A stretch of 64,000 bases of DNA, taken from assembly GCA_020847735.1 (NCBI GenBank), contig JADLBL010000020.1, positions 319,632 through 383,631 of the forward strand. The letters run 5' to 3'. The position numbers were made by a program, and so were the translations under genes. A model generated the notes under the pieces. That model had not been told where the DNA came from. It saw only the letters and a list, made by a program, of their open reading frames with translations, and did no database searches. This document shows positions 25,707 to 36,159 of the stretch, one piece after another (within the stretch, counting starts at the first letter, position 1; every line of letters starts with the position of its first letter). The stretch is from Candidatus Eisenbacteria bacterium. Its GTDB lineage: Bacteria > Eisenbacteria > RBG-16-71-46.

Positions 25707-26375
25707 TCACGAAGCCACCGACTCCAACCGGCGCCAGCCGAGCGTCCGGTTGTTCGGGTCCACGGGATCCACCCCGATCAGCGGATCGAGGCGGTCCTCC
25801 CAGCGGAGCACGTACCAGCGGCCCTGGTACTTGACGAGATACAGGTCCACGTACCCGACGGCGACGATCAGCGTGGTCGTCGAAGCCGTGGCCGCGACGT
25901 AGTACTTCCGGTGCAGGAGGGCGGTCCCCGCCGTCTCGTCGATCAGGTCGTTGGGCGAGGTGTCGTCGGCATCGAACACCATGACGTAGTCGCCGTCGAA
26001 CTGCGAGATGAACTTGTCGTAGAAGCGGGTCTCGTTGTCGATCGTCCACGGATCGGGCGGCGTGATCGGCGACGAGAGAAGCCAGGCCGACAGGACGCGC
26101 GGGTCCTGAAAGGCGTAGAAGGCCCGCGTGCCGGTGCCGGTGGATTCGGCGAGGGCGTCGCGCCAGGCGAGCCGTCCGGCGGGGCCCTTGTTCGCGATCG
26201 CGGCTTCCAGGGTCAGGAGCAGCCGGGCGGGTGTCGAGAAGTCCTCGACGAGACCGGTTTCGTCGGGCGGCTCGGGCTTCGCCGGCGCGAACGGGTTCGT
26301 GCAGCCGGCGAGCGCCAGGCCGAGCAGCATCGCGGCGAGCGTCGCGCGCGGTCCCGTGCGGATCAGAGTTGCCAT
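25707..26375 (-). CDS. Lipoprotein, paralogue of its downstream neighbour
   Basis: A 222-residue protein with a lipoprotein signal (lipobox LAGC), mature start Cys-Thr-Asn-Pro-Phe. The body is a mixed alpha/beta domain with an initial helix (ARLLLTLEAAIANKG), later GYVDLYLVKYQGRWYVLRWEDR, and the same overall plan as the 24937-25689 product. The start overlaps the end of the upstream barrel gene by 13 bases, and the next lipoprotein starts 17 bases after its stop, so all three are one operon. No known enzyme motif is visible. A role in assembling or gating the barrel is only an inference from context. Confidence 0.7.
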   Translation of the reverse strand: MATLIRTGPRATLAAMLLGLALAGCTNPFAPAKPEPPDETGLVEDFSTPARLLLTLEAAIANKGPAGRLAWRDALAESTGTGTRAFYAFQDPRVLSAWLLSSPITPPDPWTIDNETRFYDKFISQFDGDYVMVFDADDTSPNDLIDETAGTALLHRKYYVAATASTTTLIVAVGYVDLYLVKYQGRWYVLRWEDRLDPLIGVDPVDPNNRTLGWRRLESVAS

Positions 26376-28501
26376 GTGAGCGTCAGGCTCCCGCTCCAGT
26401 AGTCGGTGACCGCCCGGGGGGAGACCGTCGGGACGCCGTTGGTGAACGAGGTCGAGCGCGAGTCGTCGAACGAGCGCGAGATGTTGCCCGCCAGCGTGCC
26501 CTTGCGCCCCAGCTGGAGGTTCAGATCCACGTTGCCCCCCATGCTCAGGCGGCGGTCGTCGCGCTGCTTCGCCGAGATGCCGTTGTTCGTGCCCGAGCGC
26601 ACGTCGGCGCGGTAATCCGGTTCGAGCGAGAACGAGATGGAGGGCGTCGGTGCGTAACGGATCGAGGCGTGCAGGCCGAGGTTCTCCGACTCGTCCGAAA
26701 GCTTGAGGTACTCGAGCCCGTCGGGGTCGCGTGTGTAGCTTCCACGGGGTTGCTGTTGCGCCGTGTGCATGACCATGACCGTCAGCCGGGGCGTCAGCAC
26801 CGTGTTGAGGGTGGTGAGCGTCCGGTAGTTGAGCCCCAGGGTGTTGCGGTCGTCGGCGAACGGATAGAACCGGTAGTCGGCGGTGACCTGGTTGTTCTGC
26901 GACACGGTGAGGCCCGTCATCATCTGGTAGCTCCACGTCCACTCGGCCCGGTAGCTGCGCGTGTCGTTGTTCGACGAGGTCGAGGAGCGTGGCAGGTTGA
27001 TCGTGCGGTTGAGTGTCACCTCCAGCGCGGTGCTGGAAGTCAACCGGACGTTAGGATTGTATCGCGCCTCGAACCGGTAGGACTGACGGTAGGTGTCCCG
27101 CGGCGTCGGCGGGGTGGTCGAGTCGTGCGTCGCCTCGTAACGATAGCGTGACAGGTTCACGGCGAGATTCAGCTTGGCCTGCACCCGGGGTCCCAGCCCG
27201 CGAACGAACTGCGCGTCCGCGGAGCGGTTGACCGACCGCTCGATGTAGCCGTACGCGCCGCGCAGACGCGGGTAGTCCGAGCTCGCGCGGGCGTCCGCGT
27301 AGTTGCCGTCCACCGCCCAGCCCATCAGCGACCAGCGTAACGTCGCCTTGCCGCCGTAATCGTGACGGCGCCCGTTCTGGTTCTTGCTGTTGCCCGCGTT
27401 GCCGATCAGGTTGAGCGTCCGGTCGTTGTCCCGCCGCAGCCGCAGGGTGCCGTTGACGCTCTCGTTCGCCTGCCGGATCGAGTTCACCAGGTTCTGGTCG
27501 GTGGGCGTGTCCACGCGCGTGCGCCGCAGGGCGTAGCTGAGGTTCAGCCCGACGGGCTTCGCCGCGAACATCGTCGTGGTTCCGGCCAGGTTCGTCGCCA
27601 GGTCGATCGCGCGCAGTTCCTCGACCGCCTCCGGACGGCGGGTGCGGGCGAGGTTGGTGCTCGTCGCGCCCGAGAGGTCGTTCGTGAACCAGTTTCCGAT
27701 CTGGGTGCGGATGCGTCCGTCGGCGCGGCCCGAAAGTCCGCGCTTGATCTCGATGGACGGCTTATCGTCGTAGAGATATCCGCCCAGCAGGTTGAGATCC
27801 GTCGAGGAGCCCCGCTTCCCGCGCCGCTGGTTGCGGGCGGTCAGCTTGAATTCGTTCAGCGTCTCCTTCTGGTTCGAAGTCGAGTTGGGGTCGTAGCTGT
27901 CGTAAAGCATCGTGTGGGCCCACAGGCCGAAGGACTGCTGCTCGCTCAGGCGCGTTCCGGCCTCGCTGGTCATGTCGCGGGTCTGCCGCAGGGTCGTGGC
28001 CGCGACGCTCTTGTAGCGTTCGAGGTTCACGTCGGTGCGGTTGTTGGCGTACCACGGGCCCCGCCGGACGCGGTACTCGGAGTTGTTCGACCACGCGCTC
28101 GTCGTGCGCGTGGAGGTCCAGCCGCTGGTGAAACGGAAGACGTTCTCGTCGCGCAGGCGGTTGCGCCCGCCGGCGAGGGGATTGAACCGTTCGCGGTCCA
28201 CCACGACGCCGACGCTGTCCACAGGCACGCCGAGACTGTCGGAGAGCACCAGGAGCCGGGCGAGCGGAAAGCGATAGCGGATCATCAGCGCCCGGAGCGT
28301 GTCGGGCGCGAGCCCGAGCGAATCGGCGGCGGGGAAGATCCCCGCGAACACGAGTCCGAGCGTGTCGCGCAGCAGCGTGGTGTCCGCGAACGCGTATCGC
28401 CCCGAGGCGGGCTGCTGCGCCCTGCCCGGGAGCGGGGTCGAGCCGAGCACGACCGCGAGCGGCACGGTGAGCAGCGTGAGGCGGCGTAGAAGACGGTCCA
28501 T
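26363..28501 (-). CDS. Large outer-membrane beta-barrel protein of unknown function
   Basis: A 712-residue protein with a signal peptide (ending GRAQ). An ~100-residue N-terminal domain rich in Asp and Leu (with ADTTLLRDTLG and ADSLGLAPDTLRALM) is followed by a long series of amphipathic strands ending in SLTLTWQL. The strand region is rich in Asn, Arg, Ser, Thr and Tyr, as expected for a 20-or-more-strand barrel. No TonB box, plug domain or secretin domain was recognised. The ATG at 28501 gives a good signal peptide but only a weak ribosome-binding site. It is the first gene of a three-gene operon with two lipoproteins and is divergent from mreB. Confidence 0.65.
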   Translation of the reverse strand: MDRLLRRLTLLTVPLAVVLGSTPLPGRAQQPASGRYAFADTTLLRDTLGLVFAGIFPAADSLGLAPDTLRALMIRYRFPLARLLVLSDSLGVPVDSVGVVVDRERFNPLAGGRNRLRDENVFRFTSGWTSTRTTSAWSNNSEYRVRRGPWYANNRTDVNLERYKSVAATTLRQTRDMTSEAGTRLSEQQSFGLWAHTMLYDSYDPNSTSNQKETLNEFKLTARNQRRGKRGSSTDLNLLGGYLYDDKPSIEIKRGLSGRADGRIRTQIGNWFTNDLSGATSTNLARTRRPEAVEELRAIDLATNLAGTTTMFAAKPVGLNLSYALRRTRVDTPTDQNLVNSIRQANESVNGTLRLRRDNDRTLNLIGNAGNSKNQNGRRHDYGGKATLRWSLMGWAVDGNYADARASSDYPRLRGAYGYIERSVNRSADAQFVRGLGPRVQAKLNLAVNLSRYRYEATHDSTTPPTPRDTYRQSYRFEARYNPNVRLTSSTALEVTLNRTINLPRSSTSSNNDTRSYRAEWTWSYQMMTGLTVSQNNQVTADYRFYPFADDRNTLGLNYRTLTTLNTVLTPRLTVMVMHTAQQQPRGSYTRDPDGLEYLKLSDESENLGLHASIRYAPTPSISFSLEPDYRADVRSGTNNGISAKQRDDRRLSMGGNVDLNLQLGRKGTLAGNISRSFDDSRSTSFTNGVPTVSPRAVTDYWSGSLTLTWQL

Positions 28502-28770
28502 GCCGATGCGGTGACGAGTCTCCGGAGCGATCGGGGCGAGGAGCGCATTCCGGGCCGGAGCCCGGCGAAGGCGCCGCACTATGCCATACCCCGCGGGGGT
28601 GCGTTTGTGCCGGGGCATTTCCCCAAAACGGCGGTGGGTGAAGGAGGTATCGGCCGCCGGACCGGTCCACCCGCGGCCCGTCGGCCGCCGGTTCCGATGG
28701 AGGTTTCGGGCCACCCCGAGGTCGCATCCGTGCCGCTCGTCGCCGGCTTCCACGCGGCGCGTCCAATGGC
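28502..28770. other. Divergent intergenic region between barrel operon and mreB
   Basis: About 270 bases with no supported gene. GC-rich inverted segments such as CCCCGCGGGG near 28589-28598 are present. A weak minus-strand -10-like CATAGT occurs near 28580 but without a clear -35 box. Nothing else was recognised. Confidence 0.35.
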
Positions 28771-28800
28771 TTGCCGCGCTGGGGCTTCGGATGCTAGCTT
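28771..28800 (+). promoter_or_regulatory. Promoter of the mreB operon
   Basis: TTGCCG (28771-28776), 18 bases, TAGCTT (28795-28800), with an extended TGC before the -10 box. The start is predicted near 28807 and the leader is about 107 bases. Confidence 0.55.
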
Positions 28801-28913
28801 GCGGCGGTTTCCGTGGGGCAGGGAGGCCCGACCGGAGAACTGCACCCCGCGCTGCAGCCCGCCGCTTCCTGTCGGCCACCCGAAGCGACTCACCCCAGCA
28901 CGATGAGGCAGGG

Positions 28914-29951
<1,038 letters not shown>

Positions 29952-30004
29952 CCCGGGACGGCCCGGGCAGGGGACTCGATGAACCGCGAATCGCGAGGCT
30001 GACG

Positions 30005-31009
30005 TTGGCTTCGATCCTGCCTCCGGCCGAGCGCCGCAGCGTCGTCCTCGTGGCGACGTACACGGCGCTCTCGCTGCTTCTGCTGGTGATCGGCGATCAC
30101 CTGCCGGTGGCCTGGACGCGCGGGGTGGGGGCGTACCTGTTCGAACCGTTCGACCGCGTCGTGCTGACCGGCGACCGCCTGTTCGCCGCCTGGCGGGAAA
30201 GCAACGAGCTGCACCGGCGCATCACCCAGCTCGAGCTCGACAATCAGCGCCTGCGGTCCGAAGGCGCCGAGAACCGGCGCCTGCGGGCGCTGCTCGAACT
30301 GCCCGAGTGGCACGGTCTGCCGCTGCGACCGGTCGAGGTGCTGGCGCTGGGAGGCGACCCGATGCCGACCTCCGCGACCCTCAGCGCCGGCGCGCGGGCG
30401 GGAGTGCGGCCCGGAGACGCGCTGGTCACGGCCGACGGGCTGGTCGGAAGGGTCACCGAGGTGTGGCCCCGGCTGTCTCGCGCGGCGCTGCTCACCGATC
30501 CGAACCTCGCCATCGCCTGCGAGGTCGAGAGCACCGGAGTCAACGGAATCCTGCGCTTCACCCTCGCGCCCTCGCCGCGGCTGCTCATGACCGCGGTGCC
30601 GCTCTCGGACACGGTGACGATCGGCCAGCGGATCGTCACCAGCGAGCTGTCGCTGCGCTTTCCGCGCGGCATCCCGGTCGGGCGCGTCGTGCGCCTGCAC
30701 CGTGACGCGAGCGGACTCGTGCAGGAGGTCGAGGTGGCGCCGTCGGCGCAGCTGTCCCGGCTGCGGCACGCGTTCGTCGCCCCCGGCCCCGAGCCGCTCG
30801 CGCCGGGCGAGCCGCTGCGCCCGCGCCTGGCGCCCGAGCCCGGCCGCATCACGCCGCTGCCCGCGGCCCGCGCGGCGGCGGCCGGCCGGCAGGCGCGGCT
30901 CGCCACCGAAGCGGCCGCCCGGCGGGTCGCGGCACGCGATTCCGCGCTCGCGGCACAACGCGCGGCGGCCGCGGCGCGTGCCGACAGCCTGCGGAGGGCG
31001 GGTCGTTGA
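30005..31009 (+). CDS. mreC: Rod-shape protein MreC
   Basis: A 334-residue bitopic membrane protein. A membrane helix (residues ~10-35) precedes a coiled coil (ELHRRITQLELDNQRLRSE) and two beta-barrel domains with segments such as VRPGDALVTADGLVGRV. An unusual Ala/Arg-rich C-terminal tail of about 65 residues is probably helical. MreC scaffolds PBP2 in the elongasome. No ATG or GTG fits the frame; TTG at 30005 follows GAGG with six bases and is chosen. Its stop overlaps the start of mreD as TTGA. Confidence 0.88.
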   Translation: MASILPPAERRSVVLVATYTALSLLLLVIGDHLPVAWTRGVGAYLFEPFDRVVLTGDRLFAAWRESNELHRRITQLELDNQRLRSEGAENRRLRALLELPEWHGLPLRPVEVLALGGDPMPTSATLSAGARAGVRPGDALVTADGLVGRVTEVWPRLSRAALLTDPNLAIACEVESTGVNGILRFTLAPSPRLLMTAVPLSDTVTIGQRIVTSELSLRFPRGIPVGRVVRLHRDASGLVQEVEVAPSAQLSRLRHAFVAPGPEPLAPGEPLRPRLAPEPGRITPLPAARAAAAGRQARLATEAAARRVAARDSALAAQRAAAAARADSLRRAGR

Positions 31010-31509
31010 GGCACGTCGGCGCCTTCCTGGTCGTGGCGCTCGCCGCGATGCTCCTGCGGTCCACCGCGCTCTCGAGCCTCGCCGCCCGGGGACTGGTCGT
31101 GGACGTGATCGCGTTCGCGACCGTCGCGTGGGCGCTCCGGCACGGCGACGCGTACGGTGCGACGATGGGCTTCGTGCTCGGCCTGATGGCCGACCTCGAC
31201 GCCGCGCACTGGCTCGGCCGCCACGCGCTGCTGCTCACGCTGCTCGGCTACGCTTCCGGGCGGCTCGCCGGCACGCTGGTTCGCGACAGCGCCCGCACCC
31301 AGTTCGTGCTGATCGGCGCCGGCGTGCTGATCCACCAGCTGTGGAGCGCGGCCTTCGAGCTGGGTCGCGACACCGCGGGGTTGCCATTCCTGCTCGGACG
31401 TGCGTTCCTCGCCACGATCCTGACGGCGACGTTCGGGGTCGTGCTTCTCTGGTTCCTGCGCCGCGCCATCGGCCGATCGGTGTTCGCCCGTGCCCCCCGG
31501 ACCTCCTAG
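31006..31509 (+). CDS. mreD: Rod-shape protein MreD
   Basis: A 167-residue integral membrane protein with about five hydrophobic helices, the usual MreD size and profile. The segment MGFVLGLMADLDAAHWLGRHALLLTLLGY is characteristic of the family. The TTG at 31006 overlaps the mreC stop (TTGA). The C-terminal 20 bases overlap the mrdA start. It belongs to the elongasome and the assignment rests on both profile and position. Confidence 0.88.
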   Translation: MRHVGAFLVVALAAMLLRSTALSSLAARGLVVDVIAFATVAWALRHGDAYGATMGFVLGLMADLDAAHWLGRHALLLTLLGYASGRLAGTLVRDSARTQFVLIGAGVLIHQLWSAAFELGRDTAGLPFLLGRAFLATILTATFGVVLLWFLRRAIGRSVFARAPRTS

Positions 31510-33343
31510 ACAGGTCAAGGACCAGCGTTTCGGCGCCTTCGTGGCCGCCGTGCTGGCCGGCTTCGGACTCGTCGTGCTCGGGCTGCTGCGTCTGCAGGTG
31601 GTGCAGCACGACGAGCTGACGCGCCTCGCCGAGCAGAACCGCGTCCGGCTCGACGTGCTGCGCGCCCCCCGCGGAGCGATCCGCGATCGCTTCGGCCGGC
31701 TGCTGGCCGACAACCGGCCGTCGTTCGACGTCGTCTTCCGGCCCATGCCGGCCGAGAGCGCCGCCCGGGCGCGCGCCGTGCTGGACGGGAACTGGTACGC
31801 CCAGGTCGCGGCGCTGATCGTGGACGACACGAGCGCCGTGCGGCGCCGCGTGGCCGAGGCGAATCGCACGGGGCAGACGGCGGTGCTGCGGCGCAACGCG
31901 CCCTTCGCGGTCATGGCGGGCGTCGAGGAACTGCGCGCCGACCTGCCCGGGCTCGACATCCAGGTCGTGCCGCTGCGCAGTTATCCCGAGGGTGCCGCCG
32001 CCGCGCAGATGCTCGGCTACGCCGGCCAGATCAACGATCAGGAGCTGCAGGCCCGCGAGGACGCCGGCTATCGGCTCGGCGATCTCATCGGCAAGACCGG
32101 CATCGAACGCCGCTACGAGGAAATGCTGCGCGGCGAGGACGGCGCCGAGTTCGTGGTCGTGAACGCGATGGGCAAGCGCGTCTCGGGACTCGAAGGCAGC
32201 CCGCCCCGGCCGCCGGTGCCGGGCCACGACGTCACGCTGACCGTGGACCTCGACGTGCAGCGGGCGATGGAGGAGGCGATGAGCGGCATCGCGCGCGGCG
32301 CCGCGGTCGCCATGGATCCGCGCGACGGCTCGATCCTCGGCATGGTGAGCCGGCCGCAGTTCGACCCCAACGAATTCTCGAGCGGCATCTCGTTCGCGCG
32401 CTGGCGTGAGCTGAGCGCCGATGGCGGGAATCCGCTGCTGAACCGCGCGATCCAGAGCGCCTACCCGCCGGGCTCCACGTTCAAGATCGTGACCATGCTC
32501 GCCGGCCTGCACGCCGGGCTCGCGGGCCGCAACACGCACGAACCCGCGGCCTGCAACGGCGGCTACACGTTCGGCGGCAGGCGGTTCAAGTGCTGGGACG
32601 CGCGTGGCCACGGCTCGCTCGACATCGTCGGGGCGCTGCAGTTCTCCTGCGACGTGTACTTCTATCAGCTGGGTCTGCAACTGGGTCTCGACCGCCTGGG
32701 CGAGATCGCGCGCGACCTCGGGCTCGGGGCGAGGACGGGCATCGACCTGCCCGCGGAGGCGCGCGGGCTCGTCCCCGACGACGCCTACTACAACCGCAAC
32801 TTCAAGGCCGGGCACTGGCCGCGGGGCGTGCTGCTCAACCTGAGCATCGGACAGGGCGAGCTGCTCACCACCCCCCTGCAACTCGCGACCATGACCTCGG
32901 TGGTCGCCAACGGCGGCCGCGCCGTACGGCCGCACGTCGTCAAGGCGGTGGACGGCGTGCCGACGTTCCGCATCGACCGGCCGCTCGAGGCCGGGCTCGC
33001 CTCGACGCCCGAGCAGTGGGCGGTGGTGCACGACGCGATGAAGAAGGTGGTGGACGCGGGCACCGCCACGGCCGTGCGGATTCCGGGCATCGGCGTGGCG
33101 GGCAAGACGGGCACCGCGCAGAATCCCCACGGCAACGACCACGCGCTGTTCGTCTGCTACGCGCCGACGGATCATCCGACCATCGCGCTGGCGATCGTCG
33201 CCGAGAACAGCGGTCACGGCGGCTCGGTTTGCGCTCCCATCGCCGCCCACGTCCTGCGCCGCGTGCTGCTGCGCGATTCCCTCGCCACCGCGCCGCCGGC
33301 GCCGCGCGTGCCGGCGGACTCGACCGGAGCCGCCGGTGACTAG
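31490..33343 (+). CDS. mrdA: Penicillin-binding protein 2 (elongasome transpeptidase)
   Basis: A 617-residue class B penicillin-binding protein. A single membrane helix (~15-35) is followed by a pedestal domain and a transpeptidase domain. The active-site Ser lies in PPGSTFK near residue 327, SCD near 386, and KTGTAQN near 539. It cross-links peptidoglycan during side-wall growth with RodA as polymerase. The GTG at 31490 lies inside the end of mreD, and its stop overlaps rodA. The length is typical. Confidence 0.95.
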   Translation: MPPGPPRQVKDQRFGAFVAAVLAGFGLVVLGLLRLQVVQHDELTRLAEQNRVRLDVLRAPRGAIRDRFGRLLADNRPSFDVVFRPMPAESAARARAVLDGNWYAQVAALIVDDTSAVRRRVAEANRTGQTAVLRRNAPFAVMAGVEELRADLPGLDIQVVPLRSYPEGAAAAQMLGYAGQINDQELQAREDAGYRLGDLIGKTGIERRYEEMLRGEDGAEFVVVNAMGKRVSGLEGSPPRPPVPGHDVTLTVDLDVQRAMEEAMSGIARGAAVAMDPRDGSILGMVSRPQFDPNEFSSGISFARWRELSADGGNPLLNRAIQSAYPPGSTFKIVTMLAGLHAGLAGRNTHEPAACNGGYTFGGRRFKCWDARGHGSLDIVGALQFSCDVYFYQLGLQLGLDRLGEIARDLGLGARTGIDLPAEARGLVPDDAYYNRNFKAGHWPRGVLLNLSIGQGELLTTPLQLATMTSVVANGGRAVRPHVVKAVDGVPTFRIDRPLEAGLASTPEQWAVVHDAMKKVVDAGTATAVRIPGIGVAGKTGTAQNPHGNDHALFVCYAPTDHPTIALAIVAENSGHGGSVCAPIAAHVLRRVLLRDSLATAPPAPRVPADSTGAAGD

Positions 33344-34553
33344 GGCGCGCCTGCCCGAGCTGGACTGGCCGCTGCTGCTGGCGGCGCTCGGCCTCGTGCT
33401 CATGGGGCTGCTCACCGTCTACAGCGCGACCTCGATTCCCGGCGCCCACCAGGGCCTGTGGATGAAGCAGCTGGTCTGGTTCGGCCTCGCGACCGCGATC
33501 GCGATGGTCGTCGCGGGCATCCATTTCCGGATCTACGACTCGCTGGCCTGGCCGCTGTACTCGATTTCACTCGTGCTGCTCGTCGCGGTTCTGCTGGTCG
33601 GCTCGAGCAAGATGGGAGCGAGGCGATGGCTGGACTTCGGTCCCGTGCAGTTCCAGCCGAGCGAACTCGCGAAGCTCGCCACGACGTTCGTGCTCGCGCG
33701 CTTCTTCGACCACTCGAAGATCGACCTGCGGCGCATGCGCTGGTGGCTGCCGCCGCTGTTCATCACCCTCGTCCCGTTCGCGCTGGTCGCCAAGGAGCCG
33801 GACCTCGGCACGGCGATGTCGTTTCCCGCGATGCTGGTGGCGATGTACTTCTGGGCCGGAATGTCGCCGGGCCGCCTGCTGCTCGGGCTCTCGCCGGTCT
33901 TCAACGTCGCGTTGTTCTTCCTGACCGGCTCGGTCGCCTGGTTCGCGGGCCTGTTCGCGACCCTGCTCGTGTTCGTGCGGCCGCGCCTGGCGGTCCTGCT
34001 GCTCTTCGTCGCGATCAACGGCGTCGTCGCCTACGAGACGCCGCACCTGTGGGGGCGGCTGCACGACTATCAGAAGCGCCGCATCGAGACGTTCGTGAAC
34101 CCCGAGAACGACCCGTACGGGGCCGGCTACCAGATCATCCAGTCCAAGATCGCCATCGGCTCGGGAGGCCTCCTGGGCAAGGGTTACCTCAAGGGTTCGC
34201 AAAAAGCGCTCGCGTTCCTGCCCATGCGTCACACGGACTTCATCTATTCGGTGGTGGGCGAGGAGTTCGGGCTGCTCGGGGCGCTGACCGCGGTGCTACT
34301 GTACGCGGTCGTCATCATCCGCGGTTACCGCCTCGCGGTGGTGGCGCGGGACGGGTTCGCGAGCCTGCTCGCCGTCGGGATCGTCACCGCCCTGTTCTTC
34401 CACGTCATGGTCAACATCCTGATGACGGTCGGCTGGGCGCCCGTGACCGGCGTGCCGCTGCCGTTCCTCTCGTACGGCGGCACCGCGCTGATCGTGAACT
34501 GCGTCCAGATCGGCCTGTTGCAGAACGTGGCGCTGCGGCGCCGGGAGTCCTGA
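33336..34553 (+). CDS. rodA: Rod-shape-determining glycosyltransferase RodA
   Basis: A 405-residue SEDS-family protein with about ten membrane helices. It polymerises lipid II in partnership with PBP2. Family segments include the HFRIYD turn, QPSELAKLATTFVLARFF and VPLPFLSYGGTALI near the C terminus. The GTG at 33336 overlaps the mrdA end. FtsW is a close relative; the neighbourhood decides for RodA. Confidence 0.94.
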   Translation: MTRARLPELDWPLLLAALGLVLMGLLTVYSATSIPGAHQGLWMKQLVWFGLATAIAMVVAGIHFRIYDSLAWPLYSISLVLLVAVLLVGSSKMGARRWLDFGPVQFQPSELAKLATTFVLARFFDHSKIDLRRMRWWLPPLFITLVPFALVAKEPDLGTAMSFPAMLVAMYFWAGMSPGRLLLGLSPVFNVALFFLTGSVAWFAGLFATLLVFVRPRLAVLLLFVAINGVVAYETPHLWGRLHDYQKRRIETFVNPENDPYGAGYQIIQSKIAIGSGGLLGKGYLKGSQKALAFLPMRHTDFIYSVVGEEFGLLGALTAVLLYAVVIIRGYRLAVVARDGFASLLAVGIVTALFFHVMVNILMTVGWAPVTGVPLPFLSYGGTALIVNCVQIGLLQNVALRRRES

Positions 34554-35347
34554 TGCATCCCGAGTTGTTCCAGATCGGCCCCCTGCACCTGCGCTCGTTC
34601 GGGGCGCTGATGGCCGCCGCGTTCCTCGTCGGCACCTGGCTCGGCCTGCGCGAGGCGCGCCGTCTCGGGCTGGACGAGGACCGCTTCGTGAACGTGATCC
34701 TCGTCACGCTGGTCGCGGCGGTGATCGGGGCGCGCGGCCTGTACGTCATCGAGCACCTCGCGGAGTTTCGCAGCCAGTGGGGGAGCGTCCTGGCGCTGTG
34801 GCAGGGCGGACTGACCCTGTACGGCGGGATCGTCGCGGGCACGTTCGCGGGACTGGTGGCCGCGCGCCGACTGGGCCTGCCGCGCTGGCTCGTGGCCGAC
34901 GCGCTGACGCCGTCGCTGGCGCTCGGGCTGATGTTCGGCCGTCTCGGCTGCTGGTTCAACGGCTGCTGCTACGGGCGCCCGACGTCCCTGCCCTGGGGGG
35001 TCCGCTTCCCGCACGATTCGTTCGCCTACCTCGAGTTCGGCGACACGCCCGTGCACCCTTCGCAGCTCTACAACGCCGGAGTCGGGCTGCTGCTGTTCGT
35101 GGTGGCGTGGGCGGTGCGCAAGCGCCTCCGCACCCCGGGAATGCTCTTCTGGGGCTTCCTGCTCGTCTTCTCGCTGGCGCGCATCCCGATCGACATGACC
35201 CGTGCGTACGAAGCCGACGCGGTGCTGCTGCGCACCGCCGCCTTCTCGATGACCGAGAGCCAGCTGACCAGCGCGGCGCTCGCGTTGTTCGCGATCCTCA
35301 TGCTGGTGCGGTTGCGCCGCGAAGCCCCCGCCGCGACGCGGCCGTGA
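34553..35347 (+). CDS. lgt: Prolipoprotein diacylglyceryl transferase
   Basis: A 264-residue inner-membrane enzyme that attaches diacylglycerol from phosphatidylglycerol to the lipobox Cys of prolipoproteins. About seven membrane helices. The signature region reads FGRLGCWFNGCCYGRPT and the essential HPSQLY lies near residue 167-172. The ATG shares one base with the rodA stop (TGATG). Two lipoproteins of this window (24937, 25707) are expected substrates. Confidence 0.94.
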   Translation: MHPELFQIGPLHLRSFGALMAAAFLVGTWLGLREARRLGLDEDRFVNVILVTLVAAVIGARGLYVIEHLAEFRSQWGSVLALWQGGLTLYGGIVAGTFAGLVAARRLGLPRWLVADALTPSLALGLMFGRLGCWFNGCCYGRPTSLPWGVRFPHDSFAYLEFGDTPVHPSQLYNAGVGLLLFVVAWAVRKRLRTPGMLFWGFLLVFSLARIPIDMTRAYEADAVLLRTAAFSMTESQLTSAALALFAILMLVRLRREAPAATRP

Positions 35348-36159
35348 GCGCGCCGGTCCGCCTCGCGGTGCTGGGCGATCCGCTCCACTACACCCTGTCG
35401 CCCGTGCTGCACCGCGCGGGCTGCGCGGCCGTCGGCGTCGTCTGCGAGTCCGAAGCGCTGCGCACCCGCGTGGACGAGCTGCCCGGGCGACTCGCGGACC
35501 TCGCGGCCCGCGGCTGGCTCGGCTGCAATCTCACGCACCCGCTCAAGGAATCGGCGCTCGACTGCGCGGCCCGGGCCTCGGTGGCCGCCGAACGCGCCCG
35601 TTCCGCCAACACCCTTGTCTTCCGGGAGCCCGGCGGCTACGCCGACAGCACCGACGGTCCCGGATTCGTGGACCTGCTCAGGGAGCTGCGGCACGACCCG
35701 GTCCGCGAACGGGTGGTGCTGCTCGGCGCCGGCGGCGCCGCACGCAGCCTCGCGCTGGCCCTGCACTGGGCGGGTTGCCGCGAGGTCACGGTGAGCGCCC
35801 GTCGGCCCCGGGACGCGCGCTTCGCGTGGGGGGAAGGGCTCGATGAGCGCTTCCTGGGCTGGCGCTCGGACGAGGAGCGCGACGCGCTCGCCGAGAGCAC
35901 GGTGATCGTCAACTGCACCCCGTTGTCGGCGGAGGAGCCGCCCGCCCCGCTCGAGCGGCTCGCGCGAACCGCGCTGGTCGTGGACCTGACCTACGGGCCG
36001 GAGCTGACGCCGTGGGTGAAGGCGGCGCGGGCCCAGCACCTGCGGGCGGTGGACGGGCTCGGGCTGCTCGTCCACCAGGCGCGCCGCTCGCTTTCGCTGT
36101 GGCTCGGCCGCGAGGTTCCGCTCGAACCGCTCTCCGCAGCGGTGGGCTGGCCGCGATGA
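35344..36159 (+). CDS. aroE: Shikimate dehydrogenase (AroE family)
   Basis: A 271-residue enzyme of the shikimate pathway that reduces 3-dehydroshikimate with NADPH. Substrate contacts are visible in YTLSPVLHR, the Lys of NLTHPLKE, the Asn of SANTLVF and the Asp of STDGPGF. The NADP domain has LLGAGGAARS. A conserved Gln lies in LLVHQARRS. The GTG at 35344 overlaps the lgt stop (GTGA). The C-terminal half is a little divergent from well-known AroE proteins, so a quinate/shikimate relative is possible. Confidence 0.88.
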   Translation: MSAPVRLAVLGDPLHYTLSPVLHRAGCAAVGVVCESEALRTRVDELPGRLADLAARGWLGCNLTHPLKESALDCAARASVAAERARSANTLVFREPGGYADSTDGPGFVDLLRELRHDPVRERVVLLGAGGAARSLALALHWAGCREVTVSARRPRDARFAWGEGLDERFLGWRSDEERDALAESTVIVNCTPLSAEEPPAPLERLARTALVVDLTYGPELTPWVKAARAQHLRAVDGLGLLVHQARRSLSLWLGREVPLEPLSAAVGWPR

